Shown here: positions 16,819-25,139 of the stretch, one piece after another
Layout: each line of letters starts with the position of its first letter
Numbering within the stretch: position 1 is the first letter of the stretch
From: JANOZM01 sp031429355
GTDB lineage: Bacteria > Pseudomonadota > Gammaproteobacteria > Burkholderiales > Burkholderiaceae_E
DNA: 64,000 nucleotides
Direction of reading: 5' to 3'
NCBI GenBank assembly: GCA_031429355.1
Contig: JANOZM010000005.1
Coordinates: forward strand, 1-64,000
Notes under the pieces: generated by a model
Databases searched by the model: none
Told to the model about the DNA's origin: nothing
Seen by the model: only the letters and a program-made list of their open reading frames with translations
Made by a program: the position numbers and the translations under genes

Positions 16819-17418
16819 TTACCAGTCACCGCCCAAAAATTCGCGCGCGAGGGCGATATTCAAGGGTTTTTTACGCTCTAGGCTGAGTCGGTCCAACGCA
16901 TCCAGAGCCGCTCGCAGCTTGCCCATATTGCGTGGCAGGCGGTTAATTAAGTAGTCAATTAGATCTGGGCTGGCCTGGATGCCGCGTTCTGCAATGGTCA
17001 GCGCCAGCGCTAACCGCAGGTCTTGTTCTGACAAAGGTTTTACTTCGAATACTAAGCATTGGGTCAGCCGGCTTTGTAAATCGTCGCGTAAATTAAGCTG
17101 ATGGGGAGGTCGGTCACCTGCAAAAATTAAGCACCGCGTTGGTTCGATTAAAGCTTGAGTAAATTGCACAAAGGCGTCGCGTTGTTGTTCGTCATTAAGG
17201 CTTTGGCAATCATCGAAACAGTCGGCCCAATCGGCACACGCTTGCAGCAAATGGCTGCACCCGCTACCACTAATTCCCCATAGGTAAATAAAGCGATTGT
17301 TGTATTGGCCTTGCGTTAAATTGAGCAACGATTGCACTGCGTTTTTGTTTTCACCGGCAACAAAATTGGCAAGTGTCGGCGCGGGTGGTTCGCCTAGCGA
17401 AAGTGGTATTTGGGACAT
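16819..17418 (-). CDS. hda: DnaA regulatory inactivator Hda
   Basis: Hda works with the beta clamp to stimulate ATP hydrolysis by DnaA and so prevents re-initiation. The 199-residue protein starts with the clamp-binding-type sequence MSQIPLSLGEPPAPTLANFV and continues with a DnaA-like AAA+ domain: IYLWGISGSGCSHLLQA (Walker A with Cys in place of the usual Lys), then FDDCQSLNDEQQRD. The arginine/sensor region is NRLPRNMGKLRAALDALDR. The degenerate Walker A is a visible peculiarity. It lies between the AI-2E permease gene and the HAD gene in one minus-strand series. Confidence 0.93.
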   Translation of the reverse strand: MSQIPLSLGEPPAPTLANFVAGENKNAVQSLLNLTQGQYNNRFIYLWGISGSGCSHLLQACADWADCFDDCQSLNDEQQRDAFVQFTQALIEPTRCLIFAGDRPPHQLNLRDDLQSRLTQCLVFEVKPLSEQDLRLALALTIAERGIQASPDLIDYLINRLPRNMGKLRAALDALDRLSLERKKPLNIALAREFLGGDW

Positions 17419-17426
17419 TGAACCGA

Positions 17427-18497
17427 TTAGCTACGCCTATAAAACGCGCTGCCCTTGTAATTTACATGGACGTGACGCAAGGCGACCGCTAAGCAAGCAG
17501 CCAGTGGCAACGCCAATAAAACGCCGACGAAGCCAAACAAATAGCCAAACGATAGCAACGCTAAAATAACAGCTAACGGGTGCAAGCCAATTTGTTCGCC
17601 CACTAATTTAGGCGTAAGCACAATGCTCTCTAGTACTTGGCCTAAACCATAAATAATGGCGACCAAGATAATTCCTTTAGTTAGTCCAAACTGTAACAAG
17701 CCCGCGCCTAAAGCAAACAATAAGCCTAGGGCAAAACCTAAGTAAGGGATGATGACCAACAAGCCGCTTAGTAAGCCGATAGGCAACCACAGCTCGAACC
17801 CGGCAATAAGTAAAGCGGCGCTGTAAAAAACGGCTAAGCAGCCCATCACTTTTAACTGGCCGCGTAAGTACTGTGACAGCATAGCGTCGATCTCGCTAGC
17901 CCAACCACTAACGCTTGCGACCCAACGTGGCGGAACAAGTGCAACTATTTTTGGTTGAATGTTGGGCCAGTCGAGCAAAACATAAAACAGCACGACGGGT
18001 ACTAAAAATACCAAACCAAGCACTTCTAAGGCAGCGCTCCCACCGCTTTTTACATAACTAAAAACAGTGGCGGCAACATCGGTTCCGCCGCTGGCAATGT
18101 TGGTGCTTAACCAATCGCGTATAGAGTTGGTATCAAGCTTAATCGAGGTGCCCAATAACTGGTTAATTCTGGGCAGCAACTCAGTAGTAATTTGAGTGCT
18201 AATTGCTGGCAATTGCAAACGGATTTGGGTAATTTCTTTTTGAACTATCGGCACTATTAAAAAGAACAGACCAACGATTAGCAGGCAAGTAATCGTAATG
18301 ACAATGGCTGCCGCCAACACTCTAGGTATTTTCCAGCGCGTTAAGGTGTTAACGAAGGGCAACAGCATGTAGCCAAGAATTAAGGCTGCAACAAACGGGC
18401 TAAGAACTGGCCCCAATAAAACTAAAGCGCCGATAAACACGAGTCCGACCACTACCCACAGCAGCGTTTGACGTTGACGTTCGTTTAAATTGAGCAC
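17427..18497 (-). CDS. AI-2E family transporter (PerM/YdiK-type membrane protein)
   Basis: The 356-residue protein has about seven or eight hydrophobic segments and the family pattern: WVVVGLVFIGALVLLGPVLS at the N-terminus, VFLVPVVLFYVLLDWPN in the middle, and the C-terminal IYGLGQVLESIVLTPKLVGE followed by GLHPLAVILALLSFGYLFG. Members are implicated in export of various small molecules; the name comes from TqsA. It starts with GTG and its stop lies eight bases before hda. The substrate is unknown. Confidence 0.92.
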   Translation of the reverse strand: MLNLNERQRQTLLWVVVGLVFIGALVLLGPVLSPFVAALILGYMLLPFVNTLTRWKIPRVLAAAIVITITCLLIVGLFFLIVPIVQKEITQIRLQLPAISTQITTELLPRINQLLGTSIKLDTNSIRDWLSTNIASGGTDVAATVFSYVKSGGSAALEVLGLVFLVPVVLFYVLLDWPNIQPKIVALVPPRWVASVSGWASEIDAMLSQYLRGQLKVMGCLAVFYSAALLIAGFELWLPIGLLSGLLVIIPYLGFALGLLFALGAGLLQFGLTKGIILVAIIYGLGQVLESIVLTPKLVGEQIGLHPLAVILALLSFGYLFGFVGVLLALPLAACLAVALRHVHVNYKGSAFYRRS

Positions 18498-18687
18498 AGG
18501 CGCAGCCTTTGGGTGATTACAGTTGCGCTAATTGTAGCGCTCTGCGGCTTTGCAGGGGGTGTGGGCTTAAAAGCCAGTGGCAAAACCAGTAAAATACAGA
18601 CTTGAATGCGACGGTTTAGGTAGTGCGTTTAAATTGATTTTGCCCAATCCTAAAAAACCAACACTGATTCTGTAAAAAGGTTTTTCC

Positions 18688-19794
18688 ATGAATAAGCCCC
18701 TGTCTTACAAAGATGCTGGTGTCGATATCGATGCAGGCGATGCGTTGGTCGATCGTATTAAGCCCATGGCCAAAAAAACTATGCGCGACGGTGTTTTGGC
18801 GGGCATCGGCGGGTTTGGGGCTTTGTTTGAAGTGCCTAAGCGCTACAAAGAACCGGTTTTAGTATCGGGCACCGATGGCGTCGGCACCAAATTACGTTTG
18901 GCGTTTGCGCTCGACCGGCACGATACGGTAGGTATTGATTTAGTAGCCATGAGCGTCAACGACATTTTGGTGCAGGGTGCGGAGCCGCTATTCTTTCTAG
19001 ATTATTTTGCTTGCGGCAAGCTCGACGTGGATCGAGCGGCCAGCGTGGTTAGTGGCATTGCCAAGGGTTGCGAAATTTCTGGTTGCGCCTTAATTGGTGG
19101 CGAAACCGCCGAGATGCCCGATATGTACCCTGCTGGCGAATACGACTTAGCGGGGTTTGCCGTAGGTGCTGTCGACAAATCAAAAGCGATTAATGGCTCG
19201 ATGATCGAGCCGGGTGATGTCATTCTGGGCTTGGCCTCAAGTGGCCCGCACAGCAACGGCTATTCGCTTATCCGTAAAATTATTGAACGCGCCTGCGGTG
19301 AAGTGAGCGTAAAGGCACTATCCGAAGATTTTCACGGCAAGCCTTTGGCAGATTGGTTAATTGAACCCACTCGTATTTACGTTAAGCCGATGCTTAGTGC
19401 GTTAGCGAAATTTAACCCGCGCGAAGCGGGTGAAATGAATGCGAGTACGACTAAGGATGCGATTAAAGGCATGGCGCATATTACGGGTGGCGGCTTAGTT
19501 GAAAACATTCCTCGAATGCTAGGCGAGCATTTGCAAGTGGTTCTGCAAGGCAGCAGTTGGTCCATGCCGCCGATATTTAATTGGTTGCAAAGCCATGGCC
19601 AAATCGCCGACCACGAAATGCATCGCACTTTCAACTGTGGCATCGGCATGGCCGTGATTGTGTCCGCCGATCAAGCCGTTGCGATTCAGGGACATTTAAC
19701 TAGCTTGGGTGAGCAAGTATGGGCTATTGGAAAAGTGCAGACCCGTCCCCATAATAAGGATGGGGTAGGCGAGCATCAAACCGTTGTGGTTTGA
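18688..19794 (+). CDS. purM: Phosphoribosylformylglycinamidine cyclo-ligase PurM
   Basis: PurM makes AIR from FGAM and ATP, the fifth step of purine synthesis. At 368 residues it is slightly longer than the family average. Signatures are GIGGFGALFEVPKRYKEPVL, VSGTDGVGTKLRLAFALDRH (ATP site), CALIGGETAEMPDMYPAGEY and AHITGGGLVENIPRML. AAAAGG precedes the ATG. It is divergent from the AI-2E permease, as in other Burkholderiales clusters of this type. Confidence 0.97.
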   Translation: MNKPLSYKDAGVDIDAGDALVDRIKPMAKKTMRDGVLAGIGGFGALFEVPKRYKEPVLVSGTDGVGTKLRLAFALDRHDTVGIDLVAMSVNDILVQGAEPLFFLDYFACGKLDVDRAASVVSGIAKGCEISGCALIGGETAEMPDMYPAGEYDLAGFAVGAVDKSKAINGSMIEPGDVILGLASSGPHSNGYSLIRKIIERACGEVSVKALSEDFHGKPLADWLIEPTRIYVKPMLSALAKFNPREAGEMNASTTKDAIKGMAHITGGGLVENIPRMLGEHLQVVLQGSSWSMPPIFNWLQSHGQIADHEMHRTFNCGIGMAVIVSADQAVAIQGHLTSLGEQVWAIGKVQTRPHNKDGVGEHQTVVV

Positions 19795-19837
19795 GCGACA
19801 GTTTAAGCCCGCGCTTTCACTAAAATTACCCCAACGG

Positions 19838-19861
19838 CCGCCAGCAATCGCTTGGCGGCGG
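19838..19861. repeat. GC-rich hairpin downstream of purM
   Basis: The inverted repeat GCCGCCA ... TGGCGGC lies about 45-65 bases after the purM stop, with a roughly ten-base loop. There is no T-run, so it may stabilise the purM 3' end or act with Rho. A sigma-70-like TATAAA about 40 bases further on could serve the clpP-like gene. Confidence 0.35.
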
Positions 19862-19927
19862 TTAGTACAAACTAGTTTCAGACATTTTTCTGGGACAATA
19901 TAAAGATAACTAGACTTGGAGAAGTTG

Positions 19928-20533
19928 ATGCAGGATTTTTATTTAGCCGACGACGAAAAAAACTCGAAAGACAAAGACAAGGAAGGTTCAAGCTCCATGA
20001 TGGAAGGCTTGAGCATGAAAACCCGTTTCGTTTATGTCTTTGGCGGCATCAACGATAAAGTGGCCCGCGCTACTTGCGAGCGTTTGCTCATTTTGGCCGA
20101 GCAATCGGACAAACCTATCAACATGCTAATTTCGTCGCCTGGCGGTCACGTTGAGTCTGGCGATGCCATTCACGACATGATCAAGTTTATTGGCGTGCCC
20201 GTAAACACGATCGGTAGCGGTTGGGTTGCTAGCGCCGGAACGCATATTTTCTTGGCCGCTCCAAAAGAGCGCCGTATGTGCTTGCCTAACACCCGTTTTA
20301 TGATTCACCAGCCTAGTGGTGGTGCTGGCGGTCAAGCCACCGATATTGCAATTCAAGCTAAAGAAATTGTAAAAACCCGCGAGCGGATTGCGCAAACCGT
20401 TGCCGATGCAACTGGTAAGCCCTTAGCAAAAGTGTTGGAAGACATTGAGCGCGATTATTGGATGAGCCCGAAAGAAGCGATTGAGTACGGAATTTTGACC
20501 AAGGTAATCAAGTCAAAGACTGAAGTTAGTTAA
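19928..20533 (+). CDS. ClpP-like serine protease (second-type ATP-dependent Clp proteolytic subunit)
   Basis: The 201-residue protein aligns with ClpP through INMLISSPGGHVESGDAIHD, the Ser region GSGWVASAGTHIFLAAP, the His region NTRFMIHQPSGGAGGQATDI and the Asp region ERDYWMSPKEAIEYGI, so the catalytic triad is intact. It differs from canonical ClpP: a Lys/Asp-rich N-terminal stretch (DDEKNSKDKDKEGSSSMMEG) and WVASAG instead of the usual QAASMG. No clpX or tig is adjacent, so it is probably a paralogue of the housekeeping clpP. ATG 19928 is chosen because GGAGAAG sits six bases upstream; a TTG at 19916 lies before that site. Confidence 0.9.
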   Translation: MQDFYLADDEKNSKDKDKEGSSSMMEGLSMKTRFVYVFGGINDKVARATCERLLILAEQSDKPINMLISSPGGHVESGDAIHDMIKFIGVPVNTIGSGWVASAGTHIFLAAPKERRMCLPNTRFMIHQPSGGAGGQATDIAIQAKEIVKTRERIAQTVADATGKPLAKVLEDIERDYWMSPKEAIEYGILTKVIKSKTEVS

Positions 20534-20552
20534 TTCATCGATTTTGTTTGAC

Positions 20553-20581
20553 GGTTGAAGTGGGCGACTCCCGCTTCAACC
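20553..20581 (+). terminator. Strong hairpin after the clpP-like gene
   Basis: GGTTGAAGTGGG, loop CGACT, then CCCGCTTCAACC: a 12-pair stem with one G-T wobble, 20 bases past the stop codon. It lacks a T-run, so termination would have to be Rho-assisted, or the hairpin protects the mRNA end. Confidence 0.45.
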
Positions 20582-20670
20582 AATTAGCGATTAGTAATCA
20601 TCAATAAATAGGAAGCGTCGCGACAGCTTTGCTACTACACTGAGCCCTATATATTTAAAAGGGGTTTGCC

Positions 20671-21591
20671 ATGAAAGCTAACGACGTACTTGCCACTATT
20701 GGCAATACTCCGCATATTCGAATAAACAAGCTGTTCGGGACTGATCATCAAGTTTGGATAAAATCCGAGCGTAGCAACCCCGGTGGGTCCATCAAAGATC
20801 GTATCGCTTTGGCCATGGTAAACGCCGCTGAAGAAAGCGGTCTTTTAAAGCCCGGCGCAACAATTATAGAGCCCACAAGCGGCAACACGGGCGTTGGTTT
20901 GGCCATGGTAGCCGCTGTTAAGGGTTATCAATTGGTATTGGTGATGCCCGAAAGCATGAGCATTGAAAGGCGACGTTTAATGCAGGCCTACGGCGCTTCG
21001 TTTGATTTAACGCCAAAAGAAAAAGGGATGAAGGGTGCTATTGCCCGCGCCGAAGAGTTGGTGGCGCAGACGCCCAACAGTTGGATGCCGCAACAGTTTG
21101 AAAACCCCGCCAATATTGAAATCCATGCACAAACAACGGCCCTAGAAATTTTGGCCGATTTTCCTGAGGGCATCGATTATTTAATAACGGGTGTTGGAAC
21201 CGGCGGGCACTTAACAGGTGTTGCCCAAGTTCTTAAGAAAAAATTTCCAAAGTTAAAAGTGTTTGCTGTGGAGCCAGCCGCTTCGCCAGTAATTAGTGGT
21301 GGTGCGCCTTCGCCCCATCCAATTCAGGGCATTGGAGCAGGGTTTGTACCTAAAAATCTACACACCGCGTTGCTTGACGGTGTCATTCAAGTGCAAGCCG
21401 ATGCTGCCAAAGAAATGGCTCGTCAAAGCGCTGCGCGTGAAGGGTTGTTTGTAGGTATTTCGAGTGGTGCTACTTTGCAAGCAATTGCCCAAAAGTTGCC
21501 AGAGATCGCCAAAGGCGCCGTTGTGTTGGGATTTAATTACGATACTGGTGAGCGGTATTTTTCGACACCTGACTTTTTGCCGTTCGGCTGA
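20671..21591 (+). CDS. cysM: Cysteine synthase (O-acetylserine sulfhydrylase), CysK/CysM family
   Basis: This PLP enzyme makes cysteine from O-acetylserine and sulfide or thiosulfate. The 306-residue protein has NPGGSIKDRIALAMV with the PLP Lys, PTSGNTGVGLAMVAAVKGY (cofactor phosphate/substrate loop), GVGTGGHLTGVAQVLKKKFP and FVGISSGATLQAIAQKLP. CysK and CysM are hard to separate by eye; the motif details look closer to CysK-type, so the symbol is tentative. The gene is bracketed by two copies of the end of the clpP-like gene (see findings). Confidence 0.9.
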   Translation: MKANDVLATIGNTPHIRINKLFGTDHQVWIKSERSNPGGSIKDRIALAMVNAAEESGLLKPGATIIEPTSGNTGVGLAMVAAVKGYQLVLVMPESMSIERRRLMQAYGASFDLTPKEKGMKGAIARAEELVAQTPNSWMPQQFENPANIEIHAQTTALEILADFPEGIDYLITGVGTGGHLTGVAQVLKKKFPKLKVFAVEPAASPVISGGAPSPHPIQGIGAGFVPKNLHTALLDGVIQVQADAAKEMARQSAAREGLFVGISSGATLQAIAQKLPEIAKGAVVLGFNYDTGERYFSTPDFLPFG

Positions 21592-21674
21592 TCGGGGCTT
21601 TTGGTAGCTTGAAAGTTCAGTGATAATTTTCAAATTCGCATGCACCAATTTCGGCAATTTGAGCCGCCCGTTCA

Positions 21675-21722
21675 TGTGAATTAAGCCAAAGGCGTTAAGT
21701 CGAAGACTGAAGTTAGTTAATT
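21675..21722 (+). repeat. Duplicated 3' end of the clpP-like gene
   Basis: The 26 bases at 21697-21722 match 20510-20535 with one mismatch and again encode KSKTEVS followed by TAA. Weaker, gapped similarity extends upstream to about 21677. No start codon or upstream ClpP domain is present, so this is a fragment, not a gene. Confidence 0.75.
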
Positions 21723-21723
21723 T

Positions 21724-21753
21724 AAAAAGCCCTCGCGAATGAGGGCTTTTTTT
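21724..21753. terminator. Bidirectional rho-independent terminator
   Basis: AAAGCCCTC, loop GCGAAT, GAGGGCTTT followed by TTTT on the plus strand; the complement has a matching T-rich run from AAAAA at 21724. It sits between convergent cysteine synthase and LysR genes and can end both transcripts. Confidence 0.9.
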
Positions 21754-21755
21754 CG

Positions 21756-22649
21756 TTAACCAAACCGCGTTTTTAAGAATTTCAAGAATGCTTGGTTGCG
21801 CGAAAAGGTTAACCTATCTGGCGCTAATACTGCAGTAATTTGGGTGCCAAATTTGGTAACCGGTGTCCAATCGGTTAACACCGGAATTAACTGCCCATCG
21901 GCAATCTCGCGGCTACAACAATAAGTCGGCAAGAGCGCAATGCCTAAACCAGCCAAAGCCGCATTGAGAATCGCTTCGGGATTGTTTGCTCGATAACGAT
22001 TGGCTACTTTAATGACTTGTTTTTCAGTGCCATTGCTTAAATGCCAATCATCATCAGACAAGACACGCCAATAATTCATGCACGGATGATGCGCAAGGTC
22101 GGCGGGTGCGTGCGGTTGACCCGAGGTGCCGATGTAGGCTGGTGACGCACAAATTACCCAAGAGAATTGCGTTAATGGAATACTAACAAGATCAAGAGCA
22201 GGACTGGCAGTCATACGAAGTGCCATGTCTATCCCTTCTTGTTCAATGTCAATTACTTTGTCTTGCAATAACAGTTCAACTTCAACGAGAGGATGGCTAG
22301 CCAAAAACTCTGGAATCACTAAGCTGAGCACATGCATTCCCCACGACACTGGTGCCGTAACGCGAACTCTACCCGTGGGTTCCTCGCGAAGGTTTCGCAG
22401 TCCTTCATCGGCTTGTTGTACGGCAATTAAAGCGCTTTTGGCAAACTCAAAATAAATTAGTCCAGCAGGCGTCAGCGTTAGCTTACGACTGTTACGTGAA
22501 ACTAAGGTCGTTTTTATTGAATCTTCAAGTGCTGCTAGCCGTTTGCTGACTACACCTTTGCCGACTCCTAGGTCTCGGGCTGCCGCGCTAACCGACAACC
22601 GTTCGGTCACTTTTACGAATGCTTGCAGCATATCAGTAGATATATTCAT
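21756..22649 (-). CDS. LysR family transcriptional regulator
   Basis: The 297-residue protein has an N-terminal winged helix-turn-helix (MLQAFVKVTERLSVSAAARD, then LGVGKGVVSKRLAALEDSI) and a periplasmic-binding-protein-like effector domain (GRVRVTAPVSWGMHVLSLVI ... GLGIALLPTYCCSREIADG). It is divergent from the GST gene over 135 bases, the classic arrangement for a LysR regulator and its target. The effector is unknown. Confidence 0.94.
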   Translation of the reverse strand: MNISTDMLQAFVKVTERLSVSAAARDLGVGKGVVSKRLAALEDSIKTTLVSRNSRKLTLTPAGLIYFEFAKSALIAVQQADEGLRNLREEPTGRVRVTAPVSWGMHVLSLVIPEFLASHPLVEVELLLQDKVIDIEQEGIDMALRMTASPALDLVSIPLTQFSWVICASPAYIGTSGQPHAPADLAHHPCMNYWRVLSDDDWHLSNGTEKQVIKVANRYRANNPEAILNAALAGLGIALLPTYCCSREIADGQLIPVLTDWTPVTKFGTQITAVLAPDRLTFSRNQAFLKFLKTRFG

Positions 22650-22675
22650 CGCTCTTTTAGCTTCGTTTCCAAAAC

Positions 22676-22692
22676 ACGAACTCTGCGTTCGT
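22676..22692. promoter_or_regulatory. Inverted repeat in the lysR-GST divergent region
   Basis: ACGAAC TCTGC GTTCGT is a dyad with six-base arms in the 135-bp region between the divergent LysR and GST genes. LysR proteins bind dyads of about this size; binding here is only inferred from location. Confidence 0.35.
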
Positions 22693-22784
22693 TATTCTGC
22701 GGATTGTTTCGTGCTTGATGATACTTTAATCTCCCTTAAGCAAAAAAACGAGTCGTTCTAAAACACCCAAAGGGAGACATTCAA

Positions 22785-23429
22785 ATGAAGGTTTATGCAG
22801 ATCCAATAACAATCAACTGCCGTAAAGTCTTAGCTGGTTTTCAATTAATGGGTGTTCCTTATGAGCTTGCACATGTTGACTATTTTGCAGGTGCGCAGAA
22901 AAATCCGGAATACTTGGCAATTAATCCCAATGCTTCCATGCCATCGATGGTGGATGGTGAGTTAGTTCTTTGGGAATCGAATGCTATTTTGCAATATGCG
23001 GCAGACAAGTATGGCAAAAACGATTTTTATCCAACCGATCCAGTGAAGCGGGCCGACATAAACCGCTGGATGTTTTGGGAGTCGGCGTCTTGGTTTCCTA
23101 GCGCTTATGTTTATCTTGTAGAGCATTGTGTTAAGCCGTTACTTAACGCCGAGCCCGATCAAGCAACCCTTGCCGCCCAAGATGTAAACTTTCATAAGTT
23201 GGCCGGAATTTTAGATGCGCGGTTGGCTAAAAATGAATGGTTGACGGGCGCTAAACCCACGCTTGCGGATATTGTAATTGCCGCGCCCATGCACATGCAT
23301 TCGCATCAAAAGTTGCCGCTTGCACCACATAAAAACTTGGTGCGCTGGATGACTCAAAATGTAGAAAAACTTCCTTGTTGGGACAATACTTATGTTGGCC
23401 CAGGATTCACTTTGCAAAAAGCCGCTTAA
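22785..23429 (+). CDS. Glutathione S-transferase family protein
   Basis: The 214-residue protein has the thioredoxin-like N-domain (MKVYADPITINCRKVLAGFQ, with a Cys at the active-site position as in beta/omega classes), the glutathione-binding ASMPSMVDGELVLWESNAIL, and an all-helical C-domain ending in the ADIVIAAPM stretch. GGGAGA precedes the ATG. It is divergent from lysR and followed after 18 bases by the CmcJ-like gene, so a small detoxification or catabolic operon is plausible. Confidence 0.92.
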   Translation: MKVYADPITINCRKVLAGFQLMGVPYELAHVDYFAGAQKNPEYLAINPNASMPSMVDGELVLWESNAILQYAADKYGKNDFYPTDPVKRADINRWMFWESASWFPSAYVYLVEHCVKPLLNAEPDQATLAAQDVNFHKLAGILDARLAKNEWLTGAKPTLADIVIAAPMHMHSHQKLPLAPHKNLVRWMTQNVEKLPCWDNTYVGPGFTLQKAA

Positions 23430-23447
23430 CTTTTTACCTCTAAACGC

Positions 23448-24272
23448 ATGAAAACAGATTCGCTTGCATTCGTAAATGCACAATTAAATTATTCGGTGGA
23501 CAATGGAGTGCCACCGGATTATTACTTTTACGAGCCTGATCCGCTTGTAAAATTAAACCCGCCCGGTACCGATACGCGCGAAGTACGCATTTACGATGGT
23601 TGGAGTCGCAGTGAGCAGTTTTCACTCGATCAAGAAGGGTTTGCAATAAAGTCGTTCGACGCAGTGTTTTCTGAGTTTGACGACGAAGAATTAGTTAAGA
23701 CTCTGTTTTATCAACAAGTGGTCGATTTTGTTAAATTGCACACGGGCGCGATTCGCGTGGATGTGTTTGATCACACCGTAAGGAAACGCTTACCGGCGGA
23801 CCTAAAAGCACAAACCACCGTCCAACGGCCCGCAGTAATGTTGGTTCACAGCGACTACACGGTTAAATCTGGGCCACAGCGGGTTCATGATTTATTTCCT
23901 TCTGAGGCCGATGCGTTGTTAAAAGGGCGCGTGGCTTTCTTTAATGTTTGGAAACCGTTGTCGTTACGAGTTGACGAATTACCGTTAGCAATGTGCGACG
24001 CCACTTCAGATACTGACGAAGATATGTTGCGAATGGAATTAAAATACAGGGAGCGCACGGGTGAAATTTATGTGATGCGTTATTCGCCAGCGCATCGATG
24101 GTTTTACTTTCCTAAAATGCAGGCTAACCAAGCATTGCTGCTAAAAACCTATGATTCGCAAACTGATGGTCGTGCTCGGTTTATGGGGCACACTGCGTTC
24201 GAAGACCCAACAACGCCGCCTAACGCGCTAAAGCGCGAGAGCATCGAGGTGCGGACTATGGTTTTTTTCTAA
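23448..24272 (+). CDS. CmcJ/NvfI family putative oxidoreductase
   Basis: The 274-residue protein matches the family that includes CmcJ (cephamycin methoxylation partner) and fungal gibberellin-desaturase-like enzymes. Visible features are the HxD-type pair in LVHSDYTVKSGPQRVHDLFP, the FFNVWKPLSLRVDELPLAMC stretch, the RYSPAHRWFYFPKMQANQAL segment and the late His in FMGHTAFEDPTTP. These suggest a double-stranded beta-helix iron/2-oxoglutarate-type enzyme. The substrate is unknown; the GST neighbour suggests processing of an electrophilic or aromatic compound. Confidence 0.8.
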   Translation: MKTDSLAFVNAQLNYSVDNGVPPDYYFYEPDPLVKLNPPGTDTREVRIYDGWSRSEQFSLDQEGFAIKSFDAVFSEFDDEELVKTLFYQQVVDFVKLHTGAIRVDVFDHTVRKRLPADLKAQTTVQRPAVMLVHSDYTVKSGPQRVHDLFPSEADALLKGRVAFFNVWKPLSLRVDELPLAMCDATSDTDEDMLRMELKYRERTGEIYVMRYSPAHRWFYFPKMQANQALLLKTYDSQTDGRARFMGHTAFEDPTTPPNALKRESIEVRTMVFF

Positions 24273-24307
24273 AACGAGTGTAGGTTAATTTGTAAGTAGT
24301 TCGGTTT

Positions 24308-24337
24308 GCTCCCCGATCTGAAGAACCATCGGGGAGC
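24308..24337. terminator. Hairpin between convergent CmcJ-like and idnO genes
   Basis: GCTCCCCGAT, loop CTGAAGAACC, ATCGGGGAGC: a perfect 10-pair GC-rich stem between two convergent genes. T-runs are weak on both strands, but its position favours a shared terminator. Confidence 0.65.
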
Positions 24338-24365
24338 GTCTACTTTGAACTCCAAAGAGCGATAT

Positions 24366-25139
24366 TTAAAGACTAGCCGTCATCCCGCCATCCACATACA
24401 AAATATGCCCATTCACAAAATTAGATGCAGGTGCGGCCAGAAAAATAACTGCCCCCGAAAGCTCTTCGGTATTACCCCAACGTCCTGCCGGTACGCGCTT
24501 TTCGATCCAACCTGTAAACACTGGGTCTTTTACTAAAGCAGAAGTTAACTCGGTATCAAAGTAGCCTGGACCCAAGCCATTGACTTGAATGCCGTGTGGT
24601 CCTAGATCAATCGCCATACCTTTAGTCAGCATTTTTAAACCGCCTTTTGTAGCGGTGTAGGGGGCGATAGTTGGACGGCCTAATTCACTTTGTACTGAGC
24701 ACACGTTAATAATTTTTCCACTTTTACGGGGCAACATTTTTTGCGCTACGGCTTGGCCTACTAAAAACGCACTGGTTAAATTGGTGGCTACTAAACGATC
24801 CCAATCGCTGGCTTTAAATTCTGTAAATGCGCCGCGAATTTGTATACCAGCGTTGTTTACTAAAATGTCGATCGCACCCTTGGCTTCAATATTGCTAATG
24901 CCTTTTTGCACATTGTCGGCATTGGTGACATCAAAGGCTTCGCTCTCTACTGTGTAGCCTTCTGCAGATAGCAATTGTTGCGCTGCAAGTAGCTTGTCTT
25001 TATCGCGCCCGTTTAAAACAATAGTTGCACCAGCACTGGCTAAAGCGCGTGCTAACGACAGGCCAATTCCTTGACTAGAGCCGGTAATTAAGGCGCGCTT
25101 GCCGCTAAGGTTAAATAATTGTTGGCTATTGATGGTCAT
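24366..25139 (-). CDS. idnO: Gluconate 5-dehydrogenase (short-chain dehydrogenase, IdnO-like)
   Basis: IdnO reduces 5-ketogluconate to gluconate with NADPH in L-idonate catabolism. The 257-residue protein has the SDR cofactor motif ITGSSQGIGLSLARALASAG, NNAG (VNNAGIQIRGAF), the catalytic Ser in NVCSVQSELGR and YxxxK in PYTATKGGLKMLTKGM. It overlaps idnD by four bases and ends the series gnd-gntK-idnD-idnO, which supports this assignment over generic SDR. Confidence 0.88.
   Translation of the reverse strand: MTINSQQLFNLSGKRALITGSSQGIGLSLARALASAGATIVLNGRDKDKLLAAQQLLSAEGYTVESEAFDVTNADNVQKGISNIEAKGAIDILVNNAGIQIRGAFTEFKASDWDRLVATNLTSAFLVGQAVAQKMLPRKSGKIINVCSVQSELGRPTIAPYTATKGGLKMLTKGMAIDLGPHGIQVNGLGPGYFDTELTSALVKDPVFTGWIEKRVPAGRWGNTEELSGAVIFLAAPASNFVNGHILYVDGGMTASL

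Noticed and set aside
18515..18687. Riboswitch before purM
   Set aside because: No conserved purine riboswitch core or strong paired leader is visible in the region upstream of the ATG.
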